NCBI RefSeq assembly: GCF_002499975.2
Contig: NZ_CP052766.1
Location: 3,100,001 to 3,164,000, forward strand
From: Alteromonas pelagimontana
GTDB lineage: Bacteria; Pseudomonadota; Gammaproteobacteria; Enterobacterales; Alteromonadaceae
DNA: 64,000 nt
Direction of reading: 5' to 3'
Every line of letters begins with the position of its first letter. Position 1 is the first letter of the stretch. The notes below the pieces were generated by a model. The model did not search any database and was not told where the DNA came from. It was given only the letters and a program-made list of their open reading frames with translations. Positions 13,010-22,967 of the stretch are shown here, piece by piece. The position numbers and the translations under genes were made by a program.

Positions 13010-15592
13010 CTAGGATTCGCTAAGCCTTTTCAGCGTATAAAGAAAATCAAGCGCCTGCCTGGGGGAAAGCTCATCCGGCGAAATGCTGTCTAACGCGTCT
13101 TTCACCGGATTTGCCATATCGGAAAAGCGCATTTCAGCCTGACCTGTCGCTTGCTTTTGATCTGTTGATTTTTGTGGTGTCGCTATTTCTGTTGAATTAC
13201 TTGCCAGCTTCTGGTTCTCCAGTTCATGTAACTTAGTGCGGGCAAGATCAATAACGGGTTTGGGAACGCCAGCCAGTTGCGCCACTTGTAAGCCGTAGCT
13301 TTTGCTGGCAGCGCCTTGTTCAACGGTGTGCATGAAGCGAATAGTTTCGTTATGTTCCACTGCATCCAGATGAACATTGACTACGCCTTGCTCTTGCTCG
13401 GGTAGCTGGGTCAGTTCAAAGTAATGGGTGGCAAACAGTGTATAAGCACTTAAGTTTTTCGCAAGGTAGCAGGCGCAGGCCCAGGCAAGGGACAAACCAT
13501 CATAGGTACTGGTGCCGCGGCCAATTTCATCCATCAACACCAGCGAATGCGCGGTGGCATTGTGCAGTATATTTGCCGTTTCTGTCATTTCCACCATAAA
13601 AGTGGAGCGACCGGAAGCAAGATCATCGGAGGCGCCGATACGGGTAAAAATGCGATCTACCTTGCCAATGACGGCGTTTTGGGCGGGCACGAAGCTGCCA
13701 ATGTACGCCATTAATACAATGAGTGCCGTCTGACGCATGTACGTCGACTTTCCGCCCATGTTGGGGCCGGTGATAATTAGCATACGGCGCTGATTATCCA
13801 GTTGCAGCGGGTTAGCGATAAAAGGGCTTTCCATGACTTGCTCAACAACAGGGTGGCGACCTGCCTCGTAATGAATTTCCTGGCCTGCAGTGAGCGAAGG
13901 GCGATACAGCTCAAGTGTCTCGGCACGCTCAGCTAAACAATTGATGACATCCAATTTTGCCAGCGCCGCAGCGGTATCTATTAAAGCATTCAAGAAGGGA
14001 TGCAGTAATTCAAAAAGATTGTCGTACAATTGCTTTTCGAGCGCCAACGCACGCCCCTGACTGGTGAGCACTTTGTCTTCGTGCTCTTTCAACTCAGGCG
14101 TAATAAAACGCTCAGTGTTTTTTAGCGTCTGCCGGCGGATATAATCTGCAGGTGCTTGGCTGCTGGTTGCGCGGCTCATTTCAATAAAGAAGCCGTGAAC
14201 GCGATTGTATCCAACTTTTAGCGTGGGCACGCCGGTGCGCTCCCGCTCGCGCAGTTCCATTTGATCGAGAAAGTCAGTAGCCCCTTTGGACAAATTACGC
14301 AGTTCATCCAGTTCAGCATTGTAGCCTTCGGCTATGACTCCGCCATCGCGCAGTACAACAGGAGGATTATCCACAATAGCCGCGTTTAGCAGAGCCTGAA
14401 TTTCAGGATAGGTGTTAATTTGTGCGGCCAGTTCATTCAGTAGCACATCGTTCATTGGCTTGAGAAGGAGTTGTAAATCAGGAAGCTCGTTACAGGCATT
14501 GCGCAAACGTGCAAAATCTCGTGGTCGTGCAGAACGAAGCGCCAGACGCGCCATAACGCGTTCAATATCGCCAATGCGTTTGAGCGTGTCAGTGAGCTCT
14601 CCGCCAGGGCCATCCATCAGTGTGGCAATGGCATTTTGCCGATTATTCAGTTCGTATAAATCGGTAATAGGAGAATGTAAAAAGCGCTGGAGCAAACGGC
14701 TACCCATGGCCGTCGCCGTTGTGTCTAAAACACTGAACAACGTATTATCGATACCGCCATTGAGGCTTTGGGTCAGTTCCAGATTTCGTCGGGTAGCAGC
14801 GTCCAGTTGTACGCGGGAATCCGGCTGTTCCTGATAAATGGCTCGAATATGGGGCAGAGCCGTGCGCTGGGTATCTTTAACGTATTGCAATACGCAGCCG
14901 GCAGCCTGCAGACCGTAGGTTAATTCAGAAACACCAAAGCCGGTAAGTTCTTTAGTCTGAAATTGAGCATTGAGTTGTTGTACAGCGGTATCGATATCGA
15001 ACTCCCACTCCGGACGGCGACGCAAACCTTTGCGCTGCTGAATCAAAGGCAGGTTGGCGAATCCCTCAGGATAAAGCAGTTCCGCTGGATTAATGCGTTG
15101 CAGTTCCGCCAGCAATTGCTCATCTGAGTGACATTCGCTGACAATAAAGCGCCCGCTGCTGACATCTAATGTCGCCAGGCCATATTGCATGGCATGCCCG
15201 CAGACGGCAGCCAAAACATTATCCCGCCTTTCTTCCAGCAACGCTTCATCTGTAACCGTGCCTGGCGTAACAATGCGCTGCACCTGGCGTTCCACAGGAC
15301 CTTTGCTCGTCGCCGGGTCGCCCACTTGTTCACAAATAGCAATAGATTCGCCCATCTTCACTAGTCGCGCCAGATAGCTTTCGACAGCGTGATATGGTAC
15401 CCCGGCCATGGGAATCGGCTCTCCACCAGATTTTCCTCTGGCGGTTAAAGAAATATCCAGTAAATGCGCTGCCCGCTTGGCATCTTCAAAAAACAGCTCA
15501 TAAAAATCGCCCATTCGATAAAATAGCAGGATATTCGGGTGCTGCGCCTTGATTGCGAGATACTGGCGCATCATGGGGGTGTGTGATTCCAA
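13010..15592 (-). CDS. mutS: DNA mismatch repair protein MutS
   Basis: Recognises mismatches and small loops and starts methyl-directed repair with MutL. 860 residues, typical of MutS1. The N-terminal mismatch-binding domain has the Phe-X-Glu motif in GDFYELF (F30/E32) near the start. Core, lever and clamp domains follow. The ATPase domain has Walker [10 protein letters not shown] near 610, the [18 protein letters not shown]alker B/signature region and the FATHYFELT switch. A short C-terminal tail probably mediates tetramer formation. It is divergent from pncC, with about 114 bases between the two starts. Confidence 0.98.
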   Translation of the reverse strand: MESHTPMMRQYLAIKAQHPNILLFYRMGDFYELFFEDAKRAAHLLDISLTARGKSGGEPIPMAGVPYHAVESYLARLVKMGESIAICEQVGDPATSKGPVERQVQRIVTPGTVTDEALLEERRDNVLAAVCGHAMQYGLATLDVSSGRFIVSECHSDEQLLAELQRINPAELLYPEGFANLPLIQQRKGLRRRPEWEFDIDTAVQQLNAQFQTKELTGFGVSELTYGLQAAGCVLQYVKDTQRTALPHIRAIYQEQPDSRVQLDAATRRNLELTQSLNGGIDNTLFSVLDTTATAMGSRLLQRFLHSPITDLYELNNRQNAIATLMDGPGGELTDTLKRIGDIERVMARLALRSARPRDFARLRNACNELPDLQLLLKPMNDVLLNELAAQINTYPEIQALLNAAIVDNPPVVLRDGGVIAEGYNAELDELRNLSKGATDFLDQMELRERERTGVPTLKVGYNRVHGFFIEMSRATSSQAPADYIRRQTLKNTERFITPELKEHEDKVLTSQGRALALEKQLYDNLFELLHPFLNALIDTAAALAKLDVINCLAERAETLELYRPSLTAGQEIHYEAGRHPVVEQVMESPFIANPLQLDNQRRMLIITGPNMGGKSTYMRQTALIVLMAYIGSFVPAQNAVIGKVDRIFTRIGASDDLASGRSTFMVEMTETANILHNATAHSLVLMDEIGRGTSTYDGLSLAWACACYLAKNLSAYTLFATHYFELTQLPEQEQGVVNVHLDAVEHNETIRFMHTVEQGAASKSYGLQVAQLAGVPKPVIDLARTKLHELENQKLASNSTEIATPQKSTDQKQATGQAEMRFSDMANPVKDALDSISPDELSPRQALDFLYTLKRLSES

Positions 15593-15706
15593 AAAATGCC
15601 TCGATTATGATTACAAGTAAGGTAACTTAATATTGATTACAGGATCGTTATTTACGACGACAGTGCTACAATTTCACAGACATGATAACAGCTACGTATT
15701 ATTAAT

Positions 15707-16225
15707 ATGAAACAAGGATTTTCAACCGTTTCTGTTGAAGAGTGTTTTCAGCAGAAAATTTTAGAGTTAGGCGAACAGCTTCGGCAACGTGGCTGGACAC
15801 TATCATGCGCTGAATCCTGTACCGGTGGGGGCGTTGCATTTACGCTTACGTCAGTGGTGGGAAGTTCAGACTGGTTTCAGCAGTCTTGGGTAACGTATTC
15901 CAATGACGCTAAGCAACAACTGATCGGCGTGGCATCTGGTACACTGGAGAAATACGGCGCGGTTTCTGAGCAGGTTGTGACAGAAATGGCTGCGGGAGTG
16001 GTGCAACGCAGTGGTGCACAGCTTGGAATTGCCGTCAGTGGTGTTGCGGGACCAGGAGGAGGCTCAGCAGATAAACCGGTGGGAACCGTTTGGTTCGGCT
16101 TTGCTATGCATGGCAGAGTACAGGCGGTTAAGCAGTTCTTTAAGGGCGACAGGCAGCAGGTGCGTAGTCAATCTGTGGTATTTGCGATTGAATTTCTGAA
16201 CAAATGGCTAGTTGAATACCACTAA
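15707..16225 (+). CDS. pncC: Nicotinamide-nucleotide amidohydrolase PncC (CinA C-terminal family)
   Basis: Deamidates nicotinamide mononucleotide to nicotinate mononucleotide in pyridine-nucleotide salvage. 172 residues, the stand-alone CinA C-terminal domain as in E. coli PncC (YgaD). Family marks are LSCAESCTGGGVAFTLTSVVGSSDWF (about 31-56), the YSNDAK segment and GVAGPGGGSADKPVGTVWFG (about 113-132). It lies immediately upstream of recA, as in E. coli, but 298 bases separate the two and recA has its own SOS promoter. Confidence 0.94.
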   Translation: MKQGFSTVSVEECFQQKILELGEQLRQRGWTLSCAESCTGGGVAFTLTSVVGSSDWFQQSWVTYSNDAKQQLIGVASGTLEKYGAVSEQVVTEMAAGVVQRSGAQLGIAVSGVAGPGGGSADKPVGTVWFGFAMHGRVQAVKQFFKGDRQQVRSQSVVFAIEFLNKWLVEYH

Positions 16226-16261
16226 TAGTATTGTCAAACTGTAAGCGCAGATAAAAGATGC

Positions 16262-16291
16262 TTGAAGCTGTATGTACATACAGTGTATCAT
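16262..16291 (+). promoter_or_regulatory. recA promoter with LexA operator (SOS box)
   Basis: The 16-mer CTGTATGTACATACAG (16268-16283) is a perfect palindrome fitting the LexA consensus CTGT-N8-ACAG. It lies in the 18-base spacer between a -35 TTGAAG (16262-16267) and a -10 TATCAT (16286-16291). This is almost the same arrangement as the E. coli recA promoter, so LexA would directly block RNA polymerase until the SOS response. The predicted transcription start is near 16298, leaving a leader of about 225 bases. Confidence 0.93.
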
Positions 16292-16340
16292 GCAGAGGTA
16301 AACAGTTGTGCGAGCCGATAGATGCGCACCGTACGCTTTA

Positions 16341-16498
16341 GCTTATCCCATTAGAATATAGGATAAGTTGATCAAGCTCTGACTCCCTTTATACCGGTGA
16401 AAGGGCAATGTTGAGGGTTTAATTCAGTGCTTTTTATAAGAGAATTTAATTAAACGTTCAACGAAGCCATTTGTTACTTTTATACGAAAACGTATAAA
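16341..16498 (+). other. Structured leader of recA
   Basis: The long recA leader contains two hairpins. AGCTTATCC (16340-16348) pairs with GGATAAGTT (16361-16369, one G-U pair). TTTATACG (16479-16486) pairs with CGTATAAA (16491-16498) around an AAAA loop, ending 13 bases before the ribosome site CAGGA at 16512. They could shape mRNA stability or translation, but neither matches a named motif. Confidence 0.45.
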
Positions 16499-16523
16499 TA
16501 CAGAATTAATTCAGGAATCTATT

Positions 16524-17567
16524 ATGAAACAAGACAATAACAGAGGCGACGCTTTAAACGCTGCGTTATCACAAATTGAAAAGCAGTTCGGTAAAGGTTC
16601 AATAATGAAGCTCGGTGAAAACCGGACTATGGACGTTGCTACAATATCTACAGGTTCATTAGGTTTAGATATCGCGCTAGGTGCTGGCGGCTTACCAATG
16701 GGGCGAATTGTAGAGATATATGGCCCAGAATCTTCAGGCAAAACGACGCTTACCTTAGAGGTTATTGCTCAAGCACAACGTGAGGGTAAGACCTGTGCAT
16801 TCGTAGATGCTGAGCATGCCTTGGATCCTATTTATGCTCAGAAACTCGGGGTTGATATTAACGAATTACTAGTTTCTCAGCCAGATACCGGTGAACAAGC
16901 ATTGGAAATCTGTGACATGCTCACCCGCTCCGGTGCCGTTGACGTAATTGTTGTCGACTCTGTTGCAGCATTGACGCCAAAAGCAGAGATTGAAGGTGAT
17001 ATTGGAGATTCCCATATGGGGTTGGCTGCAAGAATGATGAGCCAAAGCATGCGGAAAATCACCGGTAATCTTAAACGAAGCAATACCATGCTTATTTTCA
17101 TCAACCAAATTAGGATGAAAATTGGTGTTATGTTCGGCAACCCGGAAACAACGACAGGGGGTAATGCCCTGAAATTCTACGCGTCAGTTCGTTTAGACAT
17201 TCGTCGGATTGGGGCAATAAAAGAAGGTGATGAGGTTGTTGGCAACGAAACGAGAGTCAAGGTCGTTAAAAACAAGATAGCACCTCCCTTTAAGCAAGCT
17301 GAATTCCAAATTATGTATGGTCAGGGGATTAGCAAAGAAGCGGAGCTGGTTGACCTAGGGGTTAAGCACAAGCTAATAGATAAAGCTGGTGCCTGGTATA
17401 GCTGCAACGGCGACAGAATTGGTCAGGGTAAAGCTAACGTAGTTAAATATTTACAGGAAAATAAAGAGTTAGCTAAAGAAATTGAATCAAAGCTCAGAGC
17501 CGAATTATTGATGGCGAAAGCTGAACCTGAAAAAAAGGATGAAGCACCTTCAGATATAGAAGCTTAG
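16524..17567 (+). CDS. recA: Recombinase RecA
   Basis: ATP-dependent strand-exchange protein and co-protease for LexA. 347 residues. Walker A GPESSGKT (near 66-73), the [15 protein letters not shown] stretch, Walker [11 protein letters not shown] (near 140-149), DNA-binding loop 1 ([17 protein letters not shown]) and loop 2 ([25 protein letters not shown]) are intact. The C-terminus is short and acidic ([14 protein letters not shown]), as usual. The ATG has CAGGA 8 bases upstream. Regulated by the LexA operator at 16268. A terminator follows, and no recX gene is found downstream, which is unusual for this group. Confidence 0.99.
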   Translation: MKQDNNRGDALNAALSQIEKQFGKGSIMKLGENRTMDVATISTGSLGLDIALGAGGLPMGRIVEIYGPESSGKTTLTLEVIAQAQREGKTCAFVDAEHALDPIYAQKLGVDINELLVSQPDTGEQALEICDMLTRSGAVDVIVVDSVAALTPKAEIEGDIGDSHMGLAARMMSQSMRKITGNLKRSNTMLIFINQIRMKIGVMFGNPETTTGGNALKFYASVRLDIRRIGAIKEGDEVVGNETRVKVVKNKIAPPFKQAEFQIMYGQGISKEAELVDLGVKHKLIDKAGAWYSCNGDRIGQGKANVVKYLQENKELAKEIESKLRAELLMAKAEPEKKDEAPSDIEA

Positions 17568-17591
17568 TTAAGAAATTTCTGGGTGAAGGGC

Positions 17592-17627
17592 GAGCTCGAG
17601 AGCGATGAAATTGCTTTCGAGCTTTTT
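17592..17627 (+). terminator. Terminator of recA
   Basis: An 11-bp stem (AGCTCGAGAGC with GCTTTCGAGCT, one G-U pair) and a 9-base loop, followed by TTTTT. It lies 25 bases after the recA stop codon. Confidence 0.88.
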
Positions 17628-18187
17628 ACTCTTAACTGGAATCTCTATTGCGATTCGTTGGATTAACTGCATTAATCGCAACTAATAGGCTTAGCAACTT
17701 GCCGACCGGTAAAGAAAAATGAACCTGGCGCCAAGGTGAGATCGCGGATATTTAGAACATAAGCGAATATTTAAGCGATAAGGGATTAACGAAAGGGGTG
17801 AGTAAACAACAAGTGAAGGTTTGTTAGCCAGAATTTCTGGAGCCCTGACTTCCAACTGGTTAAGTAGAAAAGGTTTTACGATTTTTCGGATAGGAAATTG
17901 TACTTACTTTTTATAGCTGATGAATGTTTCTTCAGTCATGTACTTACTCTGAGCTACGCTATCAAAAAATAGTTATTCATTGTCTAGTTCCTCAAAGCCA
18001 GCGACTTTCCGCCGGTATCTTCCGCTTGAGCAGGTACTAATTTAATGTGATGGTCTCCTCCCAGGTTCGGCATCCAAGTGTCATAATGAAATTTACAATC
18101 AAACGGGAGAAGACCCCTTACGAATTCGGAATAGACCGCAAATTTGAGAAGCGGCGAACGCGTTTAGCTTCATTTTGAAAACAGGTG
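17628..18187. other. 560-base stretch without a recognisable gene
   Basis: This lies between the recA terminator and the convergent flhB-C-domain gene. No convincing reading frame was found on either strand. An imperfect inverted pair, GGTCTCCTCCC (about 18051) and GGGAGAAGACC (about 18104), flanks about 45 bases. The 10-mer TGTACTTACT occurs twice about 46 bases apart, near 17900 and 17940. On the minus strand near 18000-18115 about 38 codons are open, but I could not tie them to a family. This may be a decayed gene or insertion remnant at the place where recX is usually found; this is inference. Confidence 0.4.
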
Positions 18188-18499
18188 TTAAACGAGCTGA
18201 TCAAATCCCGGCAGCGAATGCTCCCATCCTTTAGGCACCCGACCTTGCAGCACATAGGAGTAGGCGATGAGTTCAGCAATTACATAGTAAAGAGACTCCG
18301 GGATTTCCTGACCTACATCTAAGGTGGCAAGTATTTCGCTAAGATAAGGGTCTTCGTGCACCAGAACGCCAGCTTCTTCGGCCGCTTCAATAATAGCTTC
18401 GGCGAATTCTCCGTATCCTTTTGCAACAACGGTAGGAACTTTGTCTCCCTGTTCAGAATTGTATTTTAATCCAATGGCACGTCTTATCTTTGATTTCAC
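18188..18499 (-). CDS. FlhB C-terminal-domain protein (FhlB/YlqH type)
   Basis: 103 residues matching the cytoplasmic C-terminal domain of FlhB/YscU export-switch proteins, without the membrane part. The YNSEQGDKVPTVVAKGYGEFAEAI stretch (about 13-36) corresponds to the region after the FlhB autocleavage site, followed by EDPYLSEILATLDVGQEIPESLYYVIAEL. Stand-alone copies of this domain are known in bacteria and are thought to stand in for, or act with, the FlhB C-terminal piece. The gene overlaps the end of the FliK-like gene by 4 bases (ATGA), so the two are translated together. This supports a shared role in export-substrate control. Confidence 0.85.
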   Translation of the reverse strand: MKSKIRRAIGLKYNSEQGDKVPTVVAKGYGEFAEAIIEAAEEAGVLVHEDPYLSEILATLDVGQEIPESLYYVIAELIAYSYVLQGRVPKGWEHSLPGFDQLV

Positions 18500-20505
18500 A
18501 CCGTAGCCTCAAATAAATGATAGGGTTTTTCGTCAAGAGAGGCGGGAATCTTTCCTCGTTGGAAACTGGAACTTTCTATGTATAACCCTAGCGCTTGCAG
18601 ACGACGGATGAGATAGGGAAAAGTATCTCCAACTTTGACAAGTAACGACTCTGAAGAGGTGTATAGGTTCAAATCTAATGTGTCGGCGGTAACACGAGAT
18701 TTCACCAGTAGTTGACCTAAATCTTCTATTTCCAACTTCATAGTGAGGAGCCAGGTTTTTTTGCCGGTGCCAGATTTACTATCCTCCTGAGGGTTATCTT
18801 CGCGTCGTATCAGCACCTCAGGCGGCGCTTGTTTTTCACCGGTTACTGGAAGGATGAAGTGAAAATTATCCTGTCCTTGAATACGAGCTTCTGCGTTATT
18901 CAGCTTTTGCTGCTGGTGATTGGCCAGTAACGTTTTAATTTGCGTTAATGTTTGGGAGCGACTGTCAAGTTGCGCAAAATCTTGTGCTACGCGAGCTGCT
19001 CCCCCGCCCTGAGGCAGACCCGCGGCACGCGCAACCACTGAATCTGGATTGTCCGCTGCTTTGGCAAGACCAGGCTGCTGGCGCACCGCACGGCCAGCCA
19101 ACGTAACTTGCAATAAGGTTATGAGCCCACTTAAAAATTGCGATGAGGAAGGCGGCGCCATTAAACTTAAACCCGTGACGGGCAAAGCAGGGCTCGCAAA
19201 TAGACTTTGTAAACCCTGTATTTTTGGTGGTTCTGGCTGAGTTTGGGGTTTGCCATCAGCGGACGAGGCCGACTTTCCTCCCGCCTCTGGCGCGATATCA
19301 GTTACCCCAGACGATAATTTATTATAAAGCTGTTGAGCTAAGTTTTTACTATCAGTTGATACAGTTTGGCCAGGATTATTTAGCGCCTGCAACAACTGTG
19401 TTAGCGCCGCTTTCGTTGAGCCAGTCTCTGCTAGTAGTTGACGGGAAAGCCGAATAATGCTGTCGTGCACAAGCTTTTTATCTGCTTCTGAAAGCAGGTT
19501 ATTTACCGGCGGCTCCTTGGCGCTCGCAGCGGTTGGCGGATTGGAGCCGCTTGCTGATAACGCAGTTTTGTCAGTAGGAGTAAAGGACGGTAGCTTTGCC
19601 AGTACATCGGCTTTACTACCCAAAGCGCTGGTCAAGGTTGATGGCGTAGCCGGTAGTTGAGAAGACATAGTCTCAGACAACTGAAGTTTTCCTACCCCAC
19701 CCACCGTTAAACGTTGGATATGCACGGTATCATTAATCAGTCGGGTGAACTGTTGAGTCAGTAAGTTATTCGTCGCACCGGGCAAGTTCAGACCAGGCAA
19801 GCTTGTGCCCTGACTGCCTTGCGTTATCAGTCCATGGTTTTTTAACTGATTTTGGATGATAGTATCGACAAACGCTGATTTTGCGGCCAATTGTTGTTGC
19901 AGCGACCCTTGAGGCTCTGCATGCGCACCCGCTTTTCTCACGTTGATCTGCCAGCTGCCGTTCGGGTTGGCATTGACTTGAATAGTAACTCTGTCACCTG
20001 CTGATATTGCGTGCTGGCTAGCTGTCAGTGGTAAAGTTACAGTGGCATTTTTACCGCCCTCAAGACGAAACGTCAGCGCATGCTGCGAAACTTCTGTGAT
20101 CCGCGCGTTAACTGTTAAAGTTTGAGGCGGCTGCGCTGTTGCTATCGCCTGGCGTAGTTCCGAGGTTAGCTGTTGTTGTTGTGGCGCCGACAATGTTGCC
20201 TGAAGATTTTGCGTGGTAGAGGCAAGCAGTACAGCTTGACCAGGATTACCGGATCCCGCTTTGGCTAAGTAATAACTTGCGCTGCCGTCAATAGCCAGGT
20301 TCTGCGGGACTTTTAGTTCAATTGGTGACAGGGCGGTTCCTGCTGATAAACTGGAAAGCTGCAAAATATGTTCAGGAAGCCTCGCCACAGTTACCTTAGC
20401 AAGCGTAGCCAGTGAGGTCGCATTTGCAAGTTTGTCGCCCGCGCCGCTACTTACCCCCGTGGCAGAGGCAGTGGGTGGTGCAAAAGTGGGAATTTGCAGT
20501 GTCAT
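18496..20505 (-). CDS. FliK-like flagellar hook-length control protein
   Basis: 669 residues. The N-terminal and central parts are low-complexity (rich in Ala, Ser, Thr, Gln, Leu), as in FliK ruler proteins. The C-terminal part (about 560-660; KTWLLTMKLEIEDLGQLLVKSRVTADTLDLNLYTSSESLLVKV) is the conserved Flg_hook domain that contacts FlhB. Its partner gene encodes an FlhB C-terminal domain, which strengthens the call. No other flagellar genes are in the window, so this pair lies away from the main flagellar cluster; the same fliK/flhB-C/ccmA neighbourhood is, to my recollection, seen in Shewanella and relatives. Whether it is the principal hook-length ruler or a second copy cannot be decided here. 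Confidence 0.78.
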   Translation of the reverse strand: MTLQIPTFAPPTASATGVSSGAGDKLANATSLATLAKVTVARLPEHILQLSSLSAGTALSPIELKVPQNLAIDGSASYYLAKAGSGNPGQAVLLASTTQNLQATLSAPQQQQLTSELRQAIATAQPPQTLTVNARITEVSQHALTFRLEGGKNATVTLPLTASQHAISAGDRVTIQVNANPNGSWQINVRKAGAHAEPQGSLQQQLAAKSAFVDTIIQNQLKNHGLITQGSQGTSLPGLNLPGATNNLLTQQFTRLINDTVHIQRLTVGGVGKLQLSETMSSQLPATPSTLTSALGSKADVLAKLPSFTPTDKTALSASGSNPPTAASAKEPPVNNLLSEADKKLVHDSIIRLSRQLLAETGSTKAALTQLLQALNNPGQTVSTDSKNLAQQLYNKLSSGVTDIAPEAGGKSASSADGKPQTQPEPPKIQGLQSLFASPALPVTGLSLMAPPSSSQFLSGLITLLQVTLAGRAVRQQPGLAKAADNPDSVVARAAGLPQGGGAARVAQDFAQLDSRSQTLTQIKTLLANHQQQKLNNAEARIQGQDNFHFILPVTGEKQAPPEVLIRREDNPQEDSKSGTGKKTWLLTMKLEIEDLGQLLVKSRVTADTLDLNLYTSSESLLVKVGDTFPYLIRRLQALGLYIESSSFQRGKIPASLDEKPYHLFEATV

Positions 20506-20688
20506 ACCTGAGTTATCGGCTGCTAACAGTACAATTTAAGCAAAAAGCAGAAAAATGTGCTGTCAATTTCTTATTCGTATTGAAGTAAATCATAATTTAG
20601 CCAAATAGGCGAATAGTCTGGATGCGAAAAATGCCCGCTGTGTTAGAATGCGCTGAATTTTTTGTTATTCATATATGGGGAATTAGAT

Positions 20689-21309
20689 TTGTCAGGATTG
20701 GCCGCCACGGGCTTAACCTGTATCAAGCGTGACCGGGTGTTGTTTGACTCCTTATCTTTTTCATTGCAACCTGGCCAACTGATATATCTGCGCGGACCGA
20801 ATGGCGCGGGGAAAACCAGTTTACTTCGTATTCTGACGGGGTTAAGCCAGCCAGATGCCGGAGACATTTCCTATTGTGGCAGGCCGCTCAGCTACAAGTT
20901 TTTTCACAACCTCATCTATCTTGGCCATAAGCTTGGCCTCAGTATGGCCTTTAATGCGCTGGAAAATCTCTCTTTTTGGTGTGCGCAGCATCAAACTCCT
21001 GTTCAAGCCCCGGTGCTTTACGATGTGCTAAATGAACTTGGCCTCGTTGGTCTTGAAGATGTGCCGGTCAAATATCTTTCAGCAGGGCAGCAGCGACGGG
21101 TAGCGCTGGCGCGACTGTGGTTAAAGCCTGCCAAATTCTGGATAATGGATGAACCTTTTACAGCGTTAGATACAAAGGGCGTTGCCTTGATTGAAGAAGT
21201 CTTTGCCAAGCATATAAACAGTGGGGGAGCTATTTTAACCACCTCTCATCAGGCCTTATCGCCACGCGCGGGAGAGGTGACGCTTTTTGATTTGGAGTAC
21301 CAACTTTGA
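20689..21309 (+). CDS. ccmA: Haem exporter ATP-binding protein CcmA
   Basis: ATPase subunit of the CcmABCD complex that releases haem-loaded CcmE during cytochrome c maturation. 206 residues from TTG 20689, which has GGGGA 7 bases upstream; the frame is also open a little further upstream but without a better start. Walker A GPNGAGKT (about 36-43), the ABC signature LSAGQQRR near 133 and Walker B FWIMDEPFTALD near 155 are present. It opens a run of nine ccm genes plus mlaA, nearly all overlapping or a few bases apart. Confidence 0.95.
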   Translation: MSGLAATGLTCIKRDRVLFDSLSFSLQPGQLIYLRGPNGAGKTSLLRILTGLSQPDAGDISYCGRPLSYKFFHNLIYLGHKLGLSMAFNALENLSFWCAQHQTPVQAPVLYDVLNELGLVGLEDVPVKYLSAGQQRRVALARLWLKPAKFWIMDEPFTALDTKGVALIEEVFAKHINSGGAILTTSHQALSPRAGEVTLFDLEYQL

Positions 21310-21974
21310 GCGGCGTCGTTAAAGGGGTATTCAGCCGTGATTTAGCGCTGGCGTTCCGGCAAAAATCGGAGCTGGTACAGCCGCTTATGTTTTTGTTAAT
21401 GGTGGTTTCTCTGTTTCCCTTAGGGGTGGGGCCGGGGCCAGAAACGCTCCAACGGATAGGGCCTGGCGTTATCTGGATAGCTGCTATTTTATCCTCTTTG
21501 TTGGGAATGGAACGTTTGTTTCGCGATGATTTTCAAGATGGCTCTCTTGAGCAGATTATCTTATCCGGTCAGCCGCTATATCTGGTAGCCGGCGTAAAGG
21601 TACTGTGTCACTGGCTGGTGAGTTTTCTGCCGTTGCTGGTGTTGTCACCGCTGTTAGCGTTGTTTTTAAATCTCACGGTAGATATGTACGTGGCGTTATT
21701 AGTGACGCTGATATTGGGAACTCCATTACTATCGCTTGTGGGTGCAATTGCCGTTGGGTTAACGGTGGGTTTACAACGGGGTGGTTTACTATTGGCGCTA
21801 TTGTTAATTCCGATATTTATTCCGTTACTGATTTTTGCCACCTCAGCAGTAGATTCTGCGGCTCTGCAATTACCTTATGGAGCACAAGTTGCTATTATAG
21901 GCGCAATGCTGATGCTCGCCATGGCTGTGGCACCATTTGCGATAGCTTATTCTCTTAAAGTGAGTCAAAACTGA
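21306..21974 (+). CDS. ccmB: Haem exporter permease CcmB
   Basis: Membrane subunit of the CcmABCD complex, 222 residues with six predicted helices in the inner membrane. The N-terminus (FSRDLALAFRQKSELVQPLMFLLMVVSLFPLGVGP) and the LSSLLGMERLFRDDFQDGSLEQIILS loop are typical of CcmB. The start is a TTG that overlaps the ccmA stop codon (TTGA). Confidence 0.95.
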   Translation: MSGVVKGVFSRDLALAFRQKSELVQPLMFLLMVVSLFPLGVGPGPETLQRIGPGVIWIAAILSSLLGMERLFRDDFQDGSLEQIILSGQPLYLVAGVKVLCHWLVSFLPLLVLSPLLALFLNLTVDMYVALLVTLILGTPLLSLVGAIAVGLTVGLQRGGLLLALLLIPIFIPLLIFATSAVDSAALQLPYGAQVAIIGAMLMLAMAVAPFAIAYSLKVSQN

Positions 21975-22732
21975 TGTGGAAGTGGTTACATCCTTACGCA
22001 AAAACAGAACGTGCTTATCAGTTGTGCCATACCTTACAACCGTGGTTTTGGGGAATTTCACTGGTCTGTCTGCTGGTCGGAACTGTTTGGGGGCTGGCAT
22101 TTGTGCCCAGAGATTATCAGCAAGGAGATTCTTTTCGCATTATCTATATTCATGTGCCTAGCGCCATGCTGTCTATGAGCACCTATGTCGCTATGGCAAT
22201 TGCAGCGTTAGTCGGAATGGTCTGGCAATGGCGTACCGCTTTTATGGCAATGATTGCCATGGCGCCAGTGGGCGCCGCTATGACATTTATTGCTCTGCTC
22301 ACCGGCGCAGCTTGGGGAAAGCCAATGTGGGGTGCCTGGTGGGTGTGGGATGCGCGATTAACTTCTGAGCTTATTTTATTGTTTCTTTATTTTGGAATTA
22401 TCGCTCTTTACAGCGCGTTTGAAGATAAGCAACAGGCTGGTAAAGCGGCAGGCGTGATGGCGTTAGTTGGAGTGGTTAATATCCCAATCATTCATTATTC
22501 CGTCGAGTGGTGGAACACGCTGCATCAGGGCGCGACGATAACGAAACTGGATAAGCCCTCTATTGCTCCGGAAATGCTTTGGCCGCTTTTAATCAATCTG
22601 GCGGGGTTTGCCATGTTTATTGCCGCGGTGACACTAATGCGTATGAAAAATGAAATTATACGTCGGGAAATGCAGCGTCCCTGGGTTCAGAAGATGGCGC
22701 AACAACACGCGGGGAAACGCCATGCACTTTGA
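21974..22732 (+). CDS. ccmC: Haem-handling protein CcmC
   Basis: Inner-membrane protein that delivers haem to CcmE. 252 residues, six transmembrane helices. It carries the tryptophan-rich WWD motif (WGAWWVWDARLTSELILLFLY, about residues 115-135) and conserved His residues before and after it (HVPSAM near 58, HYSVEWWNTLHQG near 175-187). The ATG overlaps the ccmB stop codon by one base (TGATG). Confidence 0.97.
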   Translation: MWKWLHPYAKTERAYQLCHTLQPWFWGISLVCLLVGTVWGLAFVPRDYQQGDSFRIIYIHVPSAMLSMSTYVAMAIAALVGMVWQWRTAFMAMIAMAPVGAAMTFIALLTGAAWGKPMWGAWWVWDARLTSELILLFLYFGIIALYSAFEDKQQAGKAAGVMALVGVVNIPIIHYSVEWWNTLHQGATITKLDKPSIAPEMLWPLLINLAGFAMFIAAVTLMRMKNEIIRREMQRPWVQKMAQQHAGKRHAL

Positions 22733-22955
22733 CAGCTGGCAAGCCTTTTGGCAAATGGGCGGCTACGCATTGTATGTATGGCTATCTTTCGGCGTGACCA
22801 TAATAGTCATGGCGAGCATCACTATTGCCAGTGCACGGGAGCACCGGCAGTTATTGCATAAAGTACTCAAGGAACAAGCAAGAAGGGCCAGGATTCGCAA
22901 AGCCCGCGAAATAACCCATTCCTCACCGCCGAGTGAAAAGCGACAGTTTGATTAG
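22722..22955 (+). CDS. ccmD: Haem exporter small subunit CcmD
   Basis: 77-residue protein with one transmembrane helix (about 15-38, YALYVWLSFGVTIIVMASI) and a strongly basic cytoplasmic tail, the typical CcmD form. It links CcmABC and helps release holo-CcmE. It starts at ATG 22722 inside the end of ccmC; its N-terminal FDSWQAFWQMGGYALYVW is a family hallmark. Confidence 0.92.
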   Translation: MHFDSWQAFWQMGGYALYVWLSFGVTIIVMASITIASAREHRQLLHKVLKEQARRARIRKAREITHSSPPSEKRQFD

Positions 22956-22967
22956 AGTGGTAAACAC

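Noticed and set aside
18000..18115. Possible transposase fragment on the minus strand (an open run of about 38 codons including HHIKLVPAQ)
   Set aside because: It recalled IS110-type sequence briefly, but the flanking residues do not fit and the run is too short to call.
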